Source: Closterium sp. NIES-65 (taxonomy: Eukaryota > Streptophyta > Zygnematophyceae > Desmidiales > Closteriaceae). From it: 64,000 nucleotides of DNA. The DNA lies in the NCBI GenBank assembly GCA_948144175.1, contig CANXME010002307.1, positions 1,695,001 through 1,759,000 on the forward strand, given 5' to 3'. Within the stretch, counting starts at the first letter, position 1. Each line of letters starts with the position of its first letter. Of the stretch, positions 1-12,310 are shown piece by piece. The notes under the pieces were generated by a model that was not told where the DNA came from, did no database searches, and was given only the letters and a program-made list of their open reading frames with translations. Made by a program: the position numbers and the translations under genes.

Positions 1-250
1 GCCGGGACAGGCGGCGCACGGGCGTCGACGGGCCAGAGCAGCGGCGCGCGGCCGGGACGGGCGGCGCACAGGCGGCGTGGGGCCAAGACGGGCGGCGCAC
101 GGGCGGCGTGGGGCCGGGACGGCGGTGCGCGGTCGGGACGGGCGGCGCACGGGCGGCGTGGGGCCGGGACGGGCGGCGCACGGGCGTCGAAGGGCCGGGA
201 CGGGCGGCTAAAGGGGGCCACTAGGGGCCGAGGGAGAGGGGAGCGCGACT
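1..250 (-). repeat. GC-rich minisatellite leader of Copia J
   Basis: Repeats built on GGGACGGGCGGCGCACGGGCG, with GGGGCC variants, fill the stretch between the primer site and the window edge. All better preserved members of this Copia lineage have such a leader, each with its own unit. The sense strand of the element is the C-rich one. Confidence 0.7.
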
Positions 251-320
251 CGGGCAGGGGCAGAGTGCGCTCCGGGCAGGAAAAAAATGGTGGGCACTAG
301 GAACAGTTCCCACGAGGGAA

Positions 321-334
321 CCTGCTCGATACCA
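321..334 (-). other. Primer-binding site of Copia J
   Basis: The minus strand reads TGGTATCGAGCAGG directly after the LTR. This resembles the complement of the 3' end of initiator-Met tRNA (canonical TGGTATCAGAGC) but is one base shorter in the middle. Copia F has the same variant. Confidence 0.75.
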
Positions 335-466
335 TGAGAAAACTGAAACGAGAATGAGTGAACTATGAATGAAGTGAGTACATATAGGAAACCCTAATTG
401 GGTTGTACCCCCTATGGGATACCCCACTATAGCCTACACAACAACATAAGCTATAATGTTCTGACA
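335..466 (-). repeat. 5' LTR of Copia J
   Basis: A 132-bp LTR reading TGTCAGAACATTATAG to TTTTCTCA on the minus strand. It shares the central block (TGTACCCCCTATGGGATA on the plus strand) with the LTRs of Copia I. The five bases after it (467-471, ATGAG) should be one copy of the target repeat. Confidence 0.8.
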
Positions 467-500
467 ATGAGAGCAGTTAGGGTAAAACTCTACTACTCCT

Positions 501-1820
501 TTGATTACAGCAAGAGATATGTCTACCAGAAAGGAGAGAAGCTCCTTTAACAGCTCTCCTGGTACCACTCCTACTCCACCTCCTGCCTCTGGTCTACAGA
601 CAGAGGAAGGCACATCAACAAGACCAGCCGCTGGGTCTACTGAAACACCCGCAAACCAAGGCGCGGGCTTCGATCCAAGCATGATGGATAAATTCTTCTC
701 CTTGATGTCCTTCTACGAGCAGCACTAGCAAGGAGTACCTGCAACATCAAACAACAGCAACAACAACAACGTGACGCCCATGAGTCTCGATGGCTCATCC
801 TACGCGCGCGGAAATAAACAACAACAACCTACCTTCGCTCCGTACGAGCCCCAGCGCGGCCCCGTGAGCTTCACGCCACAACCACAACCTGCACCGGGAC
901 AAGAAAGAGCGATGGACGCACTACAAGTTCAGTCGCAGTTCGCGCACGTCTTAAAACTGCAAACGACAAAACCTTTCGACGGGAAGGAATTCTTTACCTG
1001 GTCATTCGAATTCGAGCTGATGATGGAAGGAGCGCAAATTCTTGGCTTCTTCGACGGGTCCCTGCCATACCCAACAAACGGCACACAGTATGAGAAGCAG
1101 CAGTACACCTATCAATCAATGATGGCGTACACGATACTACTGAGGAACATCACACCGACTCAACAGCAGAACATAAGGACTTACCGAGGATATGGCAACT
1201 CTGCGGAGCTCGCGTACAACCACTTGAAGAACCTGTATCAAGCAGCAGACGGCGTAAACCAAAGTCGGTTAATGGCGCAGTTGACAACAATCAAGATGAA
1301 ACCAGGCGAGAAGGGAATGGCGTATATCAATCGCTGCCGCGAGCTGCGTGACAAGCTTCTTCGATGTGGAGGATCGATTTCAGAAGACGCCTTCGTCACG
1401 GTTGTTATCGGTGGTCTTGGTCCTCACTGGCGCTCCACTTGCGCCATACTACGAGCACACGGGAGAATCTCCAAAGCAGCACTCTGCGCCGAAATCCATG
1501 CTGAGCAGCAAGACATGGACCTGCAAGAAGAACAACACAAGAAAAAGACATCAGTACCCGAATTCGCGTTCCACACTCAGCGACGCTACAACTACAACAA
1601 CAACAACCGGCAACAACAACCGAAGCCAGTACCTCCGTTCTGCCACATCTGCAAGACTTCAGGGCATCCTCGTACTCAATGCCCGAATCGACAACACTCA
1701 ACGTCGCCGCAACGTCAACTTCGTCCTTCAAGCAGTCAAGTTGCCTCAACACAAGCAACTCCGACAACCTCGGTACAAGTGTCAACAACATCGACAAGAC
1801 AACCTGCAAAAGAAGCAAGA
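501..1820 (+). pseudogene. Copia H gag part
   Basis: Fossil capsid (Gag) region. The N-terminal part is Ser/Thr/Pro rich, followed by the helical UBN2-like region typical of Copia Gag (for example FDGKEFFTWSFEFEL). The knuckle CHICKTSGHPRTQC at about 1641-1682 is a standard C-x2-C-x4-H-x4-C. The region after the knuckle is Gln/Thr/Ser rich. In an active element this protein forms the virus-like particle around the RNA. Confidence 0.8.
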
Positions 1821-2513
1821 AACATCGTCAGCTGCATAACAAGACTGAGCGACTCCTGCGTAACTGAGTCACCACCACATTACTCACCAAAAGAACAACT
1901 CGACATCAGCACGCCTCGCCGCGAGTCACTTCAACCGAACCCGACGTACGCCGCCATCGCTCAAAGCGAGCCGTCCGGAAAGGACACATGGTTCTTGGAC
2001 AGTTGGTGCGGACAGCACATGTGCTCCTCGGGACGCTTCGTTCAACGAGAGCACCGACTTCAACGAGAGGTTGTCATCACAGTCGCCAACAACCAAAACC
2101 TACGCACACGACGACAAGGAATTGTACAACTTCAGTCACGAGAGACAAACGTCATACTACAAATGTGAAAGGTACTAATCGCGGAGGGACTCGGCTACAA
2201 CTTACTAAGTGTCAGTCGGTTGATGGCGAAAGGCATACACCTGGAAGCTGACAGTACTACCCAGGAGTTCAAACTGTACCACGGGAAGGGCGGCCTCTAC
2301 ATCGGAAAGGCGGTCCTGAAGAACAATGTCTTTGTCCTCGACTTCGTCCCAGACCTGGGCAACGCAGACAGCGACGCCATCGTGAACTTCGCTGACTGGA
2401 CACACCCTCCAGATCTTGATCCAGACATCAGTCCGGAAGGCTTTTGGTATTCACATACCATTCCTGAAGCAGAACCAACACGCGCGTTAGTAACAATTCA
2501 ACATTTGGCAACA

Positions 2514-2690
2514 GCAGAGACAACATCGGCAGCAGCAGAGACAACATCCGCAGCAGCAGAAACAACATCGGCAGCAGCAGAAACAACATCGGCAGCAGCA
2601 GAGACAACATCGGCAGCAGCAGAGACATCATCGGTAGCAGCAGAAACAACATCGGCAACAGCAGGAACAACAAGAGCAGCAGCAACAACA
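2514..2690 (+). repeat. 21-bp coding minisatellite in Copia H
   Basis: About eight copies of a 21-bp unit such as GAGACAACATCGGCAGCAGC plus one base, encoding a repeated ETTSAAA heptad. It lies between the protease and integrase regions and probably expanded by slippage. Confidence 0.85.
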
Positions 2691-2849
2691 ACTCCAATCC
2701 TCGTCAATGAAACATCGCCAACGCCAGCACAACAGCTCCACCCAGCACCACGAGAAGTTCATCGTAGCGCCAACTTCATCGCCAACTTTTACTCCAACTC
2801 CGACATGTACCGGCGATCACCCGGGCATCGCGCCGACGAAAGTACCTGG

Positions 2850-3760
2850 CATGCAAGAATGGGACACTCAAGCAACACTTTGTTAAACAACACCATAAGA
2901 GCAGGAATCCTTGACAAAGACTCGTTACTACTACTCGACGGAAGAGAACTTCAACGAGCACGAGGAACATGCCTCATCTGCCCCGAGGCCGACTTACCGC
3001 ATCGGCCGTTCGCTCCTCGTCACAACCCGAGCGCACCCGCGTAAGCACCACTCGAAAAGGTGTACAGCGACATTCTATACAATCGGGAGCCAGGACAAGT
3101 AATCTACAACTACACAATCACGTTCATCGACGCCGCCACCCGCTACGTCTGGCACTTAAACCTACCCAGCCGCGACATGGCCCTCGCAGCGTTCGCTGCC
3201 TGGCTACCAGTAGCAGAGAGAGAGTCGGGGGTAAAGCTGAAAAGCTTACAGTCAGACGGAGGAGGAGAATACACCTCTCAACGCTTCAAGCAGTACCTGG
3301 CAGAAAGAGGCATCAAGCAGCTACTCTCTCTTCCCTGTGCACATCAACAGCAAGGCGTAGCAGAAAGAATGAACAGGACTCTGCAGAACAACATGCGCAA
3401 ACTGTTGCATGGCATGCGGCTACCCAACCACCAGTGGCCTGCAGCAATGGACCACGCTGTCATGCTGCACAACTTGTTGTCGTCATCATCGCTTCCGAAC
3501 AACGCATCACCGCATCTGCTGTGGACAGGGAAACAGGGCAGCACAAAAATGTTACGAGTGTTCGGATGCATGGTACAGTACCGACCCCCAGCAGCACGAG
3601 CGGGAAGATTTTCACAACGCGCACAGTGGGGACTACACCTCGGCATCGAAAAGAATTTTCAACACATGGAAAATCTTCGACATCCACTCCAAGGCAACAG
3701 TAGCAGCACGCGACGTCATCTTCTACGAACGATTCACACTCCAGACATACCTTGCCAACC
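2850..3760 (+). pseudogene. Copia H integrase part
   Basis: Fossil integrase. An HHCC-like zinc region (HARMGHSSNT and CLICPEA) is followed by the catalytic core with LQSDGGGEY and GVAERMNRT, which fit the second Asp and the Glu of the D,D-35-E triad. The downstream WTGKQGSTKMLRVFGC block is the usual Copia integrase C-terminal signature. Confidence 0.85.
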
Positions 3761-4149
3761 TATAAGAGGAACAAGATCCCACAGGTGGTTTTCGTGGAGA
3801 CCGAGCCTTCACCTCCGCAAAAGACGAAGCTGACTGGGACGAGCAAATTGTGGACAACGCGTCAGAAGAAGCCGGACCTCTACCGTTCTGCTCCGTCGAC
3901 GTTCCCATGGACGAAGACAACCCTCGCGAAAGCGTCAACGCCGAAACCTTCTACTACTTTGCCGACAACGGTTACGTAACACCTGCGACAGTCAACACCA
4001 ACGAAGCAGAACGAGTAGGACCAAATTTCTTACCCGATCCAGAAGCGGGAGATGAAGCAGCTTATCCTGAGGACGCAAATCTTCCCCGCTACTCACAAAC
4101 TGGACTGCAGATACTCGGCCTCGTCACCGCAGTCCACGGAGACACCATT

Positions 4150-4795
4150 CCTAAGGAGCCTGCGACGGTTCAGCGGGCTGTGGGGGGGGAACACAGGGAG
4201 AAATGGCGTGAAGCCATGGACAAAGAGTTAAAAGCGCTGGAGGACCGGAACACCTGGAAAATTGTCCCCATCAGCGTGGCGAGGAACAAAACCATCCTCA
4301 CCGGGAAATGGGTCTTCCGCGTTAAAACAAAAGCAGATGGCACAATTGAGAAGTTCAAAGCACGCTGGGTTGTGCGTGGATTCGACCAAGAGCACGGACG
4401 GGACTTCACCGAGACATTCGCCTCGGTTAGCCGACATACCTCACTTTGAATCATCCTCGCGATCGCCGCCATGAAGAAAAAGAAGCTGCGACAAATCAAC
4501 GTCGCCAACGCATTCCTCTACGCACCTATTGATGCCGAAATCTTCGTTGAGTTACCACACAGCTCCCACGGAGAACCCAACCAAGTTTGCCACCTACTCA
4601 AGTCACTCTACGGCATCAAGCAGGCCCCGCGACTGTGGCAATAGCACCTGCACGCTCGCCTCATCCGCATCGGCTTCAAGCAACTACCTCACGATCAAGG
4701 CATGTATCGGCTCACCAAAGACAAAGACTACATTCTGCTAATCGTCTACGTGGATGATCTTCTCTACATCGGCTCGACTGATGGCATAACCACCT
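4150..4795 (+). pseudogene. Copia H reverse transcriptase, front part
   Basis: Fossil RT with the N-terminal signature GKWVFRVKTKADGTIEKFKA, the YGIKQAPR block and the catalytic YVDDLLYIG motif near 4746-4775. The domain is interrupted here by insertion of Copia K and resumes at 12448. Confidence 0.88.
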
Positions 4796-4927
4796 TGATG
4801 GAATCACTGAACAGGAATGAATGAACTAGCAGTGAAATGAGTACAGGTACCTAACCCTAGAATTGTGTACCCCCTATAGGCTAACCCACTGTAGCCTAAA
4901 CTAATACAACATATATAATGTTTGACA
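4796..4927 (-). repeat. 3' LTR of Copia K
   Basis: 132 bp, reading TGTCAAACATTATATATG onward on the minus strand. A G-rich polypurine tract, TATGGGGGTG, abuts it at 4928-4937. Its outer neighbour is the target repeat CACCT. Confidence 0.88.
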
Positions 4928-5160
4928 CACCCCCATAGGCAAAGTGGGGGAGAACTAGGGCTCACAAGACCAGTCAAGGCAAAGCAAGGCAAAACAAGCT
5001 CAGGGTGGATCTCAAGGATACCACACAAATTCCGAGCACAAGCAAGTGGTCACAAGTCCAGTTCACATGCAGGTTTATAATAGAGCAAAAGGTACAATGA
5101 TCACAACCTAACAAGAGTAAACATGCAGGTATATATATAGAGATCACAGTACAAACAGAC

Positions 5161-5733
5161 TCAAGAAGTAAGCAAGTGAGGTCCAGTGGGCACAAGGCCT
5201 AGAAGAGTGCAAAAGCACTGATGGTCACAAGGCTGAAGCGCCTTGGTGAACACATCAGCAGTGTTGGCCTCAGAGGCCACGTAACGCAGGCGAAGCTGAC
5301 CACGCTGCTGCAGCTCTCGAGCAAGGAAGTAACGCAGAGCAATGTGCTTCGTTTTGTGCTCCAATTTGTGCTCCTCACACAAGGAAATGGCTGCCTTGTT
5401 GTCGACGTACAGTACTGGAGCAGAACGAGGCTGCTCTCCAAGGTCGGTCAGCAAGTAGGTGAGCCAGCATAGCTCCTGAGCCGCCATGGCTGTGGCGTAG
5501 ATCTCAGCCTCACAACTGGAGCTGAGAACAGAAGAAGAGCGAGTAGAACGCCAAGAAACAGAATCAGAGCCAAGACTGAAGGAGTAACCCTGAGACGACC
5601 GCTGAGTAGCCTGGTCGTCTGCCCGAGAAGCATCTGAGTGCCCAGTAAGAACAACTGGGACTCGCCCTCCAAGCACTAGCCCCATGCCCGACGTACTGCA
5701 CAAGTAGCGCAACACCCTCTTAGCTGCATCCAT
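5161..5733 (-). pseudogene. Copia K RNase H part
   Basis: Fossil RNase H. Visible motifs are the MDAAKRVLRYL lead-in, LTGHSDASRADD, SSCEAEIYA and VDNKAAISLCEE, followed by the HIALRYFLARE block that ends Copia polyproteins. In an active element it removes the RNA strand of the RNA:DNA hybrid. Confidence 0.88.
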
Positions 5734-5799
5734 GTGCTCCTCCCGAAGATGGCCGGGAGCGACATAGCGTGCAAGAATGCTGAGAGGGTATGCAAGGTC

Positions 5800-6730
5800 T
5801 GGTCAAGTGCAGGTCATCAGGTACATGAGGCAACCCACAAGCTCTTGATACGGGCCACTCGGCTCTACGGACTCATCCGAAGGCAGAGCTGAGAGCGAGT
5901 GACCGGTAGGCAGAGGAGTGGGCTGAGGCGAGGAGTACGTGAAGCGGAAGCGCTGAAGGACCTGCTGCACCATGTGTGACTGAGTCAAGGTGATGGTGCG
6001 GCGTGCTCTGTCCCGGGTGATCCGCAAGCCAAGATAGCTTGTCACTTCACCCAGGTCTGTGCACGTGTGTCTCTTCTACAGCTCCGACTTCACGTGGGCG
6101 AATGCCACAGTGTCAGCAGTAGCAAAGACCAAGTCGTCGACGTACACAAGGACGTAGAACGGCGGCAGTGAGGTGTCGGTGCGTAGAAACAGCGACGGGT
6201 CAGTAGTAGAAGGCGCGAACCCAAGAGCCGCAAGCGTAGTCCTCAGTGTGTCGTGCCACTCACGAGGCGCCTGGCGGAGACCGTAGACTGGCCGTCGGAG
6301 GCTCCATTGGGTACCAGGAGGGAACGACCCAGTGAAGACAGGTGGACAGCGCAGCCAGATCTCCTCGTGCAGGCTGCCCTGCAGGAAAGCAGTGCTGAAG
6401 TCAAGCGAGTGGAGCTCGTAGTCACGCTGAGCGGCGACGTGCAGCAGAACCCAAAGAGTGGTCATCTTCGGGGTCGGGGAGAAGGTCTGGAAGAAGTCAA
6501 CTCCCTCTCGCTGACTGAAGCCTCGTGCAACGTAACGCGCCTTGAAGACAGGCGGAGAGCCTGGCGGCCGCTTCACCCTGAAAATCCACATGTCACTGAC
6601 GATGTTCGCCCCAGGTGGGGGAACCTCTTCGACGTAGGTGCCTATGGACTTCCAGGAAGCCATCTCTGTGTCCATGGCTGACTGCCACTGAGAGGAGTAG
6701 GGACCGGCCATCGCCTCTGCGTAAGAGCGT
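5800..6730 (-). pseudogene. Copia K reverse transcriptase part
   Basis: Fossil RT. Signatures are MWIFRVKRPPGSPPVFKARY, FSTAFLQGSL, VYGLRQAPREWH and the catalytic YVDDLVFAT. The same order with nearly the same residues is found in Copia A at 53700-54640, which supports common descent. Confidence 0.9.
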
Positions 6731-7439
6731 GGGGTCGGGATGTCTGGTGCATCCGGGTCTCCCTCAGGGGCAACAAGCATGGACACGAGATGGGGCAAAG
6801 CGGCAGCAAAGCACTCAAACTCCTCCTGTCTGTCCTCAAGGACGTCAGTGCCAAGAGCACACTCACCCCCGACGGACGGAGGACAGACAGACTCAGACTC
6901 AACAACTAGGCTAGCAGCGTAGTCTAGACGACAGCGAGCAGCAAAGTCGATAAGCTCAGCAACTAAGGCGGACGCAGCAGCAGACTCAAAGGAAGGGTCA
7001 GTGACAACAGTAGCCAGGAGACGCGTGACAGTAGGACTGGCAGTACGAAGAGAGTCTGACCCAGGGTCAGCAAGAGCAGGAAGAGAAGAAGTAGGAGGAG
7101 ACGGCGGTGGGACACGCTGTGGAGCAGTGGACGGACGAAGCGCCATCCGGTGAGTGCTTGGGACAACAGAAAAACTCTGACGCTGGACACGAATGCTAGA
7201 GAGAGCAGTGCGGACAGGTGACGCAGGGCGAGACTCAGGCTCACGACGCTCAGTAAGACCTCCAGTCGGACCAGTGTAAGGAGCACGACCAGGGAGAGAG
7301 GAGGCAGCCGGTAGCTGCGACTGCAGCTGGACAGACGGAGGACACGCTAAGGAGAGAGGACGGCAAGGAGGAGGGAGCTGACCAAGAACCTGCTGCAGGA
7401 GCGGAACGAAGTACGGCCGAGACCGAGGAGCGACACCAG

Positions 7440-8400
7440 AGTCAGCAGGAACACTCGCCCCAGGGTCCGCAGCAGCAACGAGCAGCTCCACCACCCAGGT
7501 CCTCAGCACGAGCTGCAGCTCCAACTCCCGGGTCCGCAGTACCAGTAGAAGCTCCAACACCCGGGCTGTCAGCACCAGCAGCAGCTCCAACGCCCGGGTC
7601 CGCAGCACCAGCGGCAGCTCCAACGCCCGGGTCCTCAGCACCAGCAACAGCTCCAACGCCCGGGCTGTCAGCACCAGCAGCAGCTCCAACGCCCGGGTCC
7701 GCAGCACCAGCAGCAGCTCCAACGCCCGGGTCCGCAGCACCAGCGGCAGCTCCAACGCCCAGGTCCTCAGCACCAGCAGCTGCTCCAACTCCCGGGTCCG
7801 CAGCACCAGCGGCAGCTCCAACGCCCGGGTCCTCAGCACCAGCAGCAGCTCCAACGCCCGGGTCTGCAGCACCAGCAGCAGCTCCAACGCCAGTGGGGTC
7901 CGCAACACGAGGCACGCCACTCCGAAGAGTGCAGCGCCGCTCATACCACTCACGGATCCGCTCGCGGGAGGGGAGCTCCCTAACGGGAGAAGAAGCACTA
8001 GTACCAGTCCCAGCAGTACGTCCGGCACGAGTGGAACCTCTCCGGAGGCTGCAGTACTCTAAGTACCACGTACGCAGCTGCTCCAAGGAGAGGGCTCCTC
8101 CAGGAGTAGGACTCACAGGGCCAGTACCTCCAGACCCAGAACCCCCAGACTCCGGACTCTGCGGCTCAGCACCACGAGGCTCCACACCCCCAGGCTCCAC
8201 ACCCCCAGGCTCCACACCCCCAGGCTCAGCACTCCTAGGCTCCACACCCCCAAGCTCCACACCCCCAGGCTCAGCACCCCCAGGCTCCACACCCCCAGGC
8301 TCCACACCCCCAGGCTCAGCACCCCCAGGCTCAGCACCCCCAGGCTCAGCACCCCCAGGCTCAGCACCCCTAGCAGGACAAGAGTCGACAGCTACCTCAA
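7440..8400 (-). repeat. Integrase-RT linker with two minisatellites
   Basis: The linker between integrase and RT holds two in-frame tandem repeats. At about 7480-7900 there are about twelve copies of a 33-bp unit encoding VGAAAGAADPG. At about 8165-8370 there are about fourteen copies of a 15-bp unit encoding EPGGV or EPGGA. Units stay in multiples of three. Related 15-bp arrays occur at the same place in A, C and F. Confidence 0.85.
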
Positions 8401-8479
8401 CAGGCTCAACCGGGTCTACCTGAGACACACCTGAGGGAGCGGCACCCTGAGGGGGGAGGGGGTCTGCAACAGCAGCACC

Positions 8480-9500
8480 TGGCGCGAGGAAGAGAGGCGG
8501 GGGGGGGAAGCGGGGCAGTGCGGTAGGGGAAGAGGCGGTAGTAGGCGACGGACTCGTCAAAAGTGACGTCCTGGGAGGGCAAGACTCGGCGCGAGGTGGC
8601 GTGTTAAAACTGCCAACCAGACGCGTCCGGGACAAAGCCAAGGAAGACGCAGGGAACAGCACGGGAGGAGAGCTTGTCGTCAGACGTATCGCGGACAAAA
8701 GCTCGAGACCCCCAGACCCGGAAACGCAACGCATCGCCAACCTCCCCCGTCCACAGCAGCGTGGGCGAGGTCTCCGGCAAGGAGACACGGAGCCAGAGGT
8801 TGAGGTGGTGCGTAGCGTACCGGACCGCAAACGGCCACAGAAAGTGGGGGGCAGCCGCATGGATCAAGGAGGTACGGGCGACCTCCATGACCAGGCCAAT
8901 GCGGCGCTCCGCAACCCCATTCTGCTGTGGAGAGGCCGGAAGCGTGAACGACTGCTCAATGCCGTGCTCAGCACAGTAGGCTGCCAAGAGGTCGGAGGAG
9001 AACTCACCACCTCTGTTAGAGTGCAAGCGCAGGACAGGAAAGTCCGAGTGAAAACGCTCGCTGAGCTGGAGACGGGCTCTGCGGATCCAAGGGATCAAGA
9101 CATCAGGGACCTCACCCTTGGTGCGCAAGGGGAAGACCGAGGTGTAGCGCGAGTAGTTGTCAACAACTATCAGGAAGTACCTCTCCTGACCCTGACCACG
9201 GACACGGGCTGGGCCCCACACGTCCATGTGGAGTGTCTGCAAGGGAGCAGTCGTCGGGCGGAACGAGGAGTGAGGAGCGGCGCGCTGCCGTCCCTCGACA
9301 CAGGGGAGATAGGTAGGAGCAGGCGAGGGTGGGAGGGCAAGAAGGACTCTGGGCAGGCCAGAGACAAGGTACCGGGAGTGCATGGCACGAAGCCGCTGCA
9401 CAGACGGGTGGCCAAGGCGGTGGTGCCAGAGGACAGTCTCGTGTGCCAAAGAGCGACACGAGCAGGGGGCGGACAGCTGACCTGACGCGGACGCGGACGC
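8480..9500 (-). pseudogene. Copia K integrase part
   Basis: Fossil integrase with the HHCC region (HRLGHPSVQRL, CVEGRQR), the core start HMDVWGPARV, RLHSNRGGEF for the second Asp, and NGVAERRIG for the Glu. The C-terminal block WTGEVGDALRFRVWGSRAFV follows. Confidence 0.9.
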
Positions 9501-9816
9501 AGTCGCAGCAACCTGAGGGGACGCAGTAGTCAGTGTGTACAGGTCCGACCCCGGCTGCCGAGTGAAGGTAGCCAAGTGACGGCCCGTACGAGCATACGTG
9601 CAGTGGGTCACGCGCTCGTAGGCAGGGGTGAACTGGTGAACACCCCCGTCCTGGAGTGCACATCCTGCCACCAAGTTCGTAGAGAACGAGGGGAGGTGGA
9701 GACCTGACAGTGTGCCCGACGGGACCGCAGGGCAAGGAAGGACAGTGGAAGAGGTCGCAATGACCGGACCCCCAGAGGGGTCAGCAAGCGAGACAGCAAC
9801 TGGCCGAGCAAGCGAC

Positions 9817-11361
9817 TTAAAGGGCAGTGCGGTCACGAAAGAAGCAGCGAGAAGCACCTGAGTCCAGTGTGAAGGTGTGCAGTGCGGCAGTCGACGCAGT
9901 ACCAGGGGGGGGAGACACACGAGCACCTAGAGCAGCAACCTCACCAGCATCTGGGGTAGCCGACACGCGAGTACCTGGAGCGGCAGACGCACTGGCCCTA
10001 ATGCCCGGGTCGGGCGGTACACACAAGTACTCGGCACCCTCTCCACTAGTAGACATCACATACATGGCAGAGAGAATAGCATCAAAGTCTAGAGCATAGA
10101 TATCAATCCCCTTCTTCAGGAGATCAAGCCAACGGGGCAGCTCAGTGGCCGGAGGGAACTGAACACGCCAAGCGTCGTCCAGACGAGCGAAGCAGCGCTG
10201 TATGGCATGCGGTCGTCCACACTGCTGACCAGTGCGGTCACCAGTGCGAATGACGTACGTGCAGCTAAGACCACCCCCACCCCCGTGCTGAGAGTACCAC
10301 TCACGGACCTCCTGGGGCGAGGGAGTGTGCTGCTGGCCCTGGCCACCGCCAGTGCCTCCACGGACACCACCACCGCTGCCACCTCCTCGACCACCCCAAC
10401 CCCTGCCGCCGCCTCGTCCACCGCCACCCCAACCGCCGCCTCCACTCCTGCCACCTCCCCCGCCGCTGCCGCCACCACCCCCACCGCTACCACTCAACCC
10501 TCCAGCCGAGCCACCACCCCCACTGCCTCCACCGGCCCCACCGCCGCCTCCCCCGCCGTCACTGCTACCACCCTTGCCCCCCTTGCCCTTGCCGCTGCGG
10601 CGCCCGCTCGAGGCAGACGCAGCGCCGACCTTCTCAGCACCGAGAAGGTCGACAGCAGCAGCAGAGGCGACAGAGGGAAGAAGGGGGGAAGGAGAACACC
10701 CCTCAAAGAACAGGGTACGGGGGTCGCCACGAGAGGCACCTACAGCGACTATGCTAGTCTCAGCTGCAAGGAGCTCCTTCTCGAGGAGGGCAATGGTGAG
10801 CTCCGTGGGGCAACGAGCTAGGAAGTGGTCCCTGACAGCACACAGTGTGTCAGGGAGGCGGGTGACTAGGTGGTAGAGAGTGAGCCAGAGTGGACGGGGG
10901 TGCGTGGCAAGGAACTCTGCAGGCATGGCGGCACAGAAGCGGGCCTCACTAGTGCGGAGGTGCGTGATGAGGTCAGCGACTGTGTGAAAGGAGGCCTGGT
11001 CGGGAAACAGGTAGGGGAGGGAGAGACGGCCTAGTGCGGCAGAGGCAGGTGAGGAGTAGCGGGCAACGACAGCTGTGTACAGTGCCTGTGCAGTCTTGTG
11101 CTGGCCAAAGTGCTCGCGTTCGTCTATCGGCAGGGAGTTGCGAATGGCGAAGCGAGCGTGGGCATCACGAGTCTGCCACTGTGAGCGAGCAGTGCTGTCA
11201 GCAGTAGCTGCAGGGGCAGTGACATGGCCTAGGGCGTGATCGTACAGTGAGATATCATCCTTGGCTGTGAGCTGTAGGTAGAGGTGCAGGTCATCAAGCC
11301 AGGTGTCAAACTTCACAGGGCGGCCCTCAGCATCGCACACGAGAACCTGTGGGCTAGCCAT
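9817..11361 (-). pseudogene. Copia K gag and protease part
   Basis: Fossil Gag from the ATG at 11359-11361 (MASPQVLVCDAEGRP), followed by the UBN2-like helical region. The stretch around 10290-10580 is a long Gly/Ser tract. An unusual motif follows, C-x13-C-x3-H-x4-C (about 10195-10270), where most Copia Gags have C-x2-C-x4-H-x4-C. The retropepsin motif TFTLDSGASR lies near 9840-9880. Confidence 0.88.
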
Positions 11362-11374
11362 AGGAACAGTAGAC

Positions 11375-11425
11375 TAGCAGCAGTAGCAGTAGCAGTAGCA
11401 GTAGTAGTAGAAGAAGTAGGTAGGA
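11375..11425 (-). repeat. CTG/CTA trinucleotide tract before gag
   Basis: Just upstream of the K gag ATG the sense strand is a run of CTACTGCTACTGCTGCTA-type triplets. A comparable tract precedes gag in A and in C, so it is a lineage feature and not a chance run. Confidence 0.7.
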
Positions 11426-11439
11426 CGAACCAGGTAGGG

Positions 11440-12240
11440 CAGGGCGGCGCGGCTCGGTTCAGGTCGGGTCGCGGCTCAGCTGGGTGGCGCGGCTCGGTTC
11501 AGGGTGCGCGGCTCGGCTCGGGGCGCGCGGCTCGGGTCACGGCGGGGACGAGCCGCCCGGTCTCCCTCGTGTGCTGCGGCGGGAACGGGCCGCCCGGGGC
11601 CTCTAGGTGGTGGGCACGGGGCCGATCGGGGCCTGAGCGGGGCTAGCGTGGGGCCAAACGGGGCCTTGACGGGGCCTGAACGGGGCTAGCGCGGGGCCGA
11701 CTGGGCCTGAAACGGAGCTGACGAGGCCTGAAACGGGGCTAGCGCGGGCCCGATCGGGGCCTGAATGGGGCTAGCGCGGAGCCGACGGGGCCTGAGAGGG
11801 GCTAGCGCGGGGCTGACGGGGCCTGAAACGGGGCTAGCGCGGGCCGACGGGGCCTGAGAGGGGCTAGCGCGGGGCCGACGGGGCCTGAAACGGGGCTAGC
11901 GCGGGCCGACGGGGCCTGAGAGGGGCTAGCGCGGGGCCGACGGGGCCTAAGACGGGGCTAGCGCGGGCCGACGGGGCCTGATAAGGGCTAGCGCGGGGCC
12001 GACGAGGCCTGAAACGGGGCTAGCGCGGGCCGACGGGGCCTGAGGGAGGCTAGCGCGGGGCCGGCGGGGCCTGAACGGGGCTAGCGCGGGGCCTGAACGG
12101 GGCCTTAAAGGGGCCGACGGGGCCTGAACGGGCTGCTAGGGAGAGCGGGCGTGGGGCCAACGGGGCCTGAACGGGGCTAGCGCGAGGCCGTCAAGAGGGG
12201 CCTCTAGGGGCGTGACACGTCGAGGCGCCCTAGGGCACTG
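11440..12240 (-). repeat. Leader minisatellite of Copia K
   Basis: About 16 copies of a unit near 31 bp. On the plus strand it alternates GGGGCCTGAAACGGGGCTAG with GCGCGGGCCGAC-type ends. It fills the leader between the primer site and gag. The sense strand is C-rich. Confidence 0.85.
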
Positions 12241-12296
12241 GTAGGTAGGTAGTTACGTAGTGGTGGGCCCTTAGAAAATTTCGGTCCTAGGAAGGA

Positions 12297-12310
12297 CCTG
12301 CTCAATACCA
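12297..12310 (-). other. Primer-binding site of Copia K
   Basis: The minus strand reads TGGTATTGAGCAGG immediately inside the 5' LTR. This is a variant of the initiator-Met tRNA complement, like those of J and F. Confidence 0.75.

Larger units (their letters stand above)
1..466 (-). mobile_element. Copia element J, 5' end only
   Basis: Front end of a minus-strand Ty1/Copia retrotransposon whose body lies beyond the left edge. Reading leftward it shows a 132-bp LTR, a primer-binding site and a GC-rich repeat leader in the usual order. Its LTR is a close relative of those of Copia I and Copia F. It lies at the very start of host Copia H, apparently within the primer site of H. No coding part is visible, so its state cannot be judged. 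Confidence 0.85.

Noticed and set aside
10325-10876. Poly-proline open frame
   Set aside because: It is the antisense of the Gly-rich Gag tract of Copia K; the same mirror occurs at 23716-24273 opposite Copia I.
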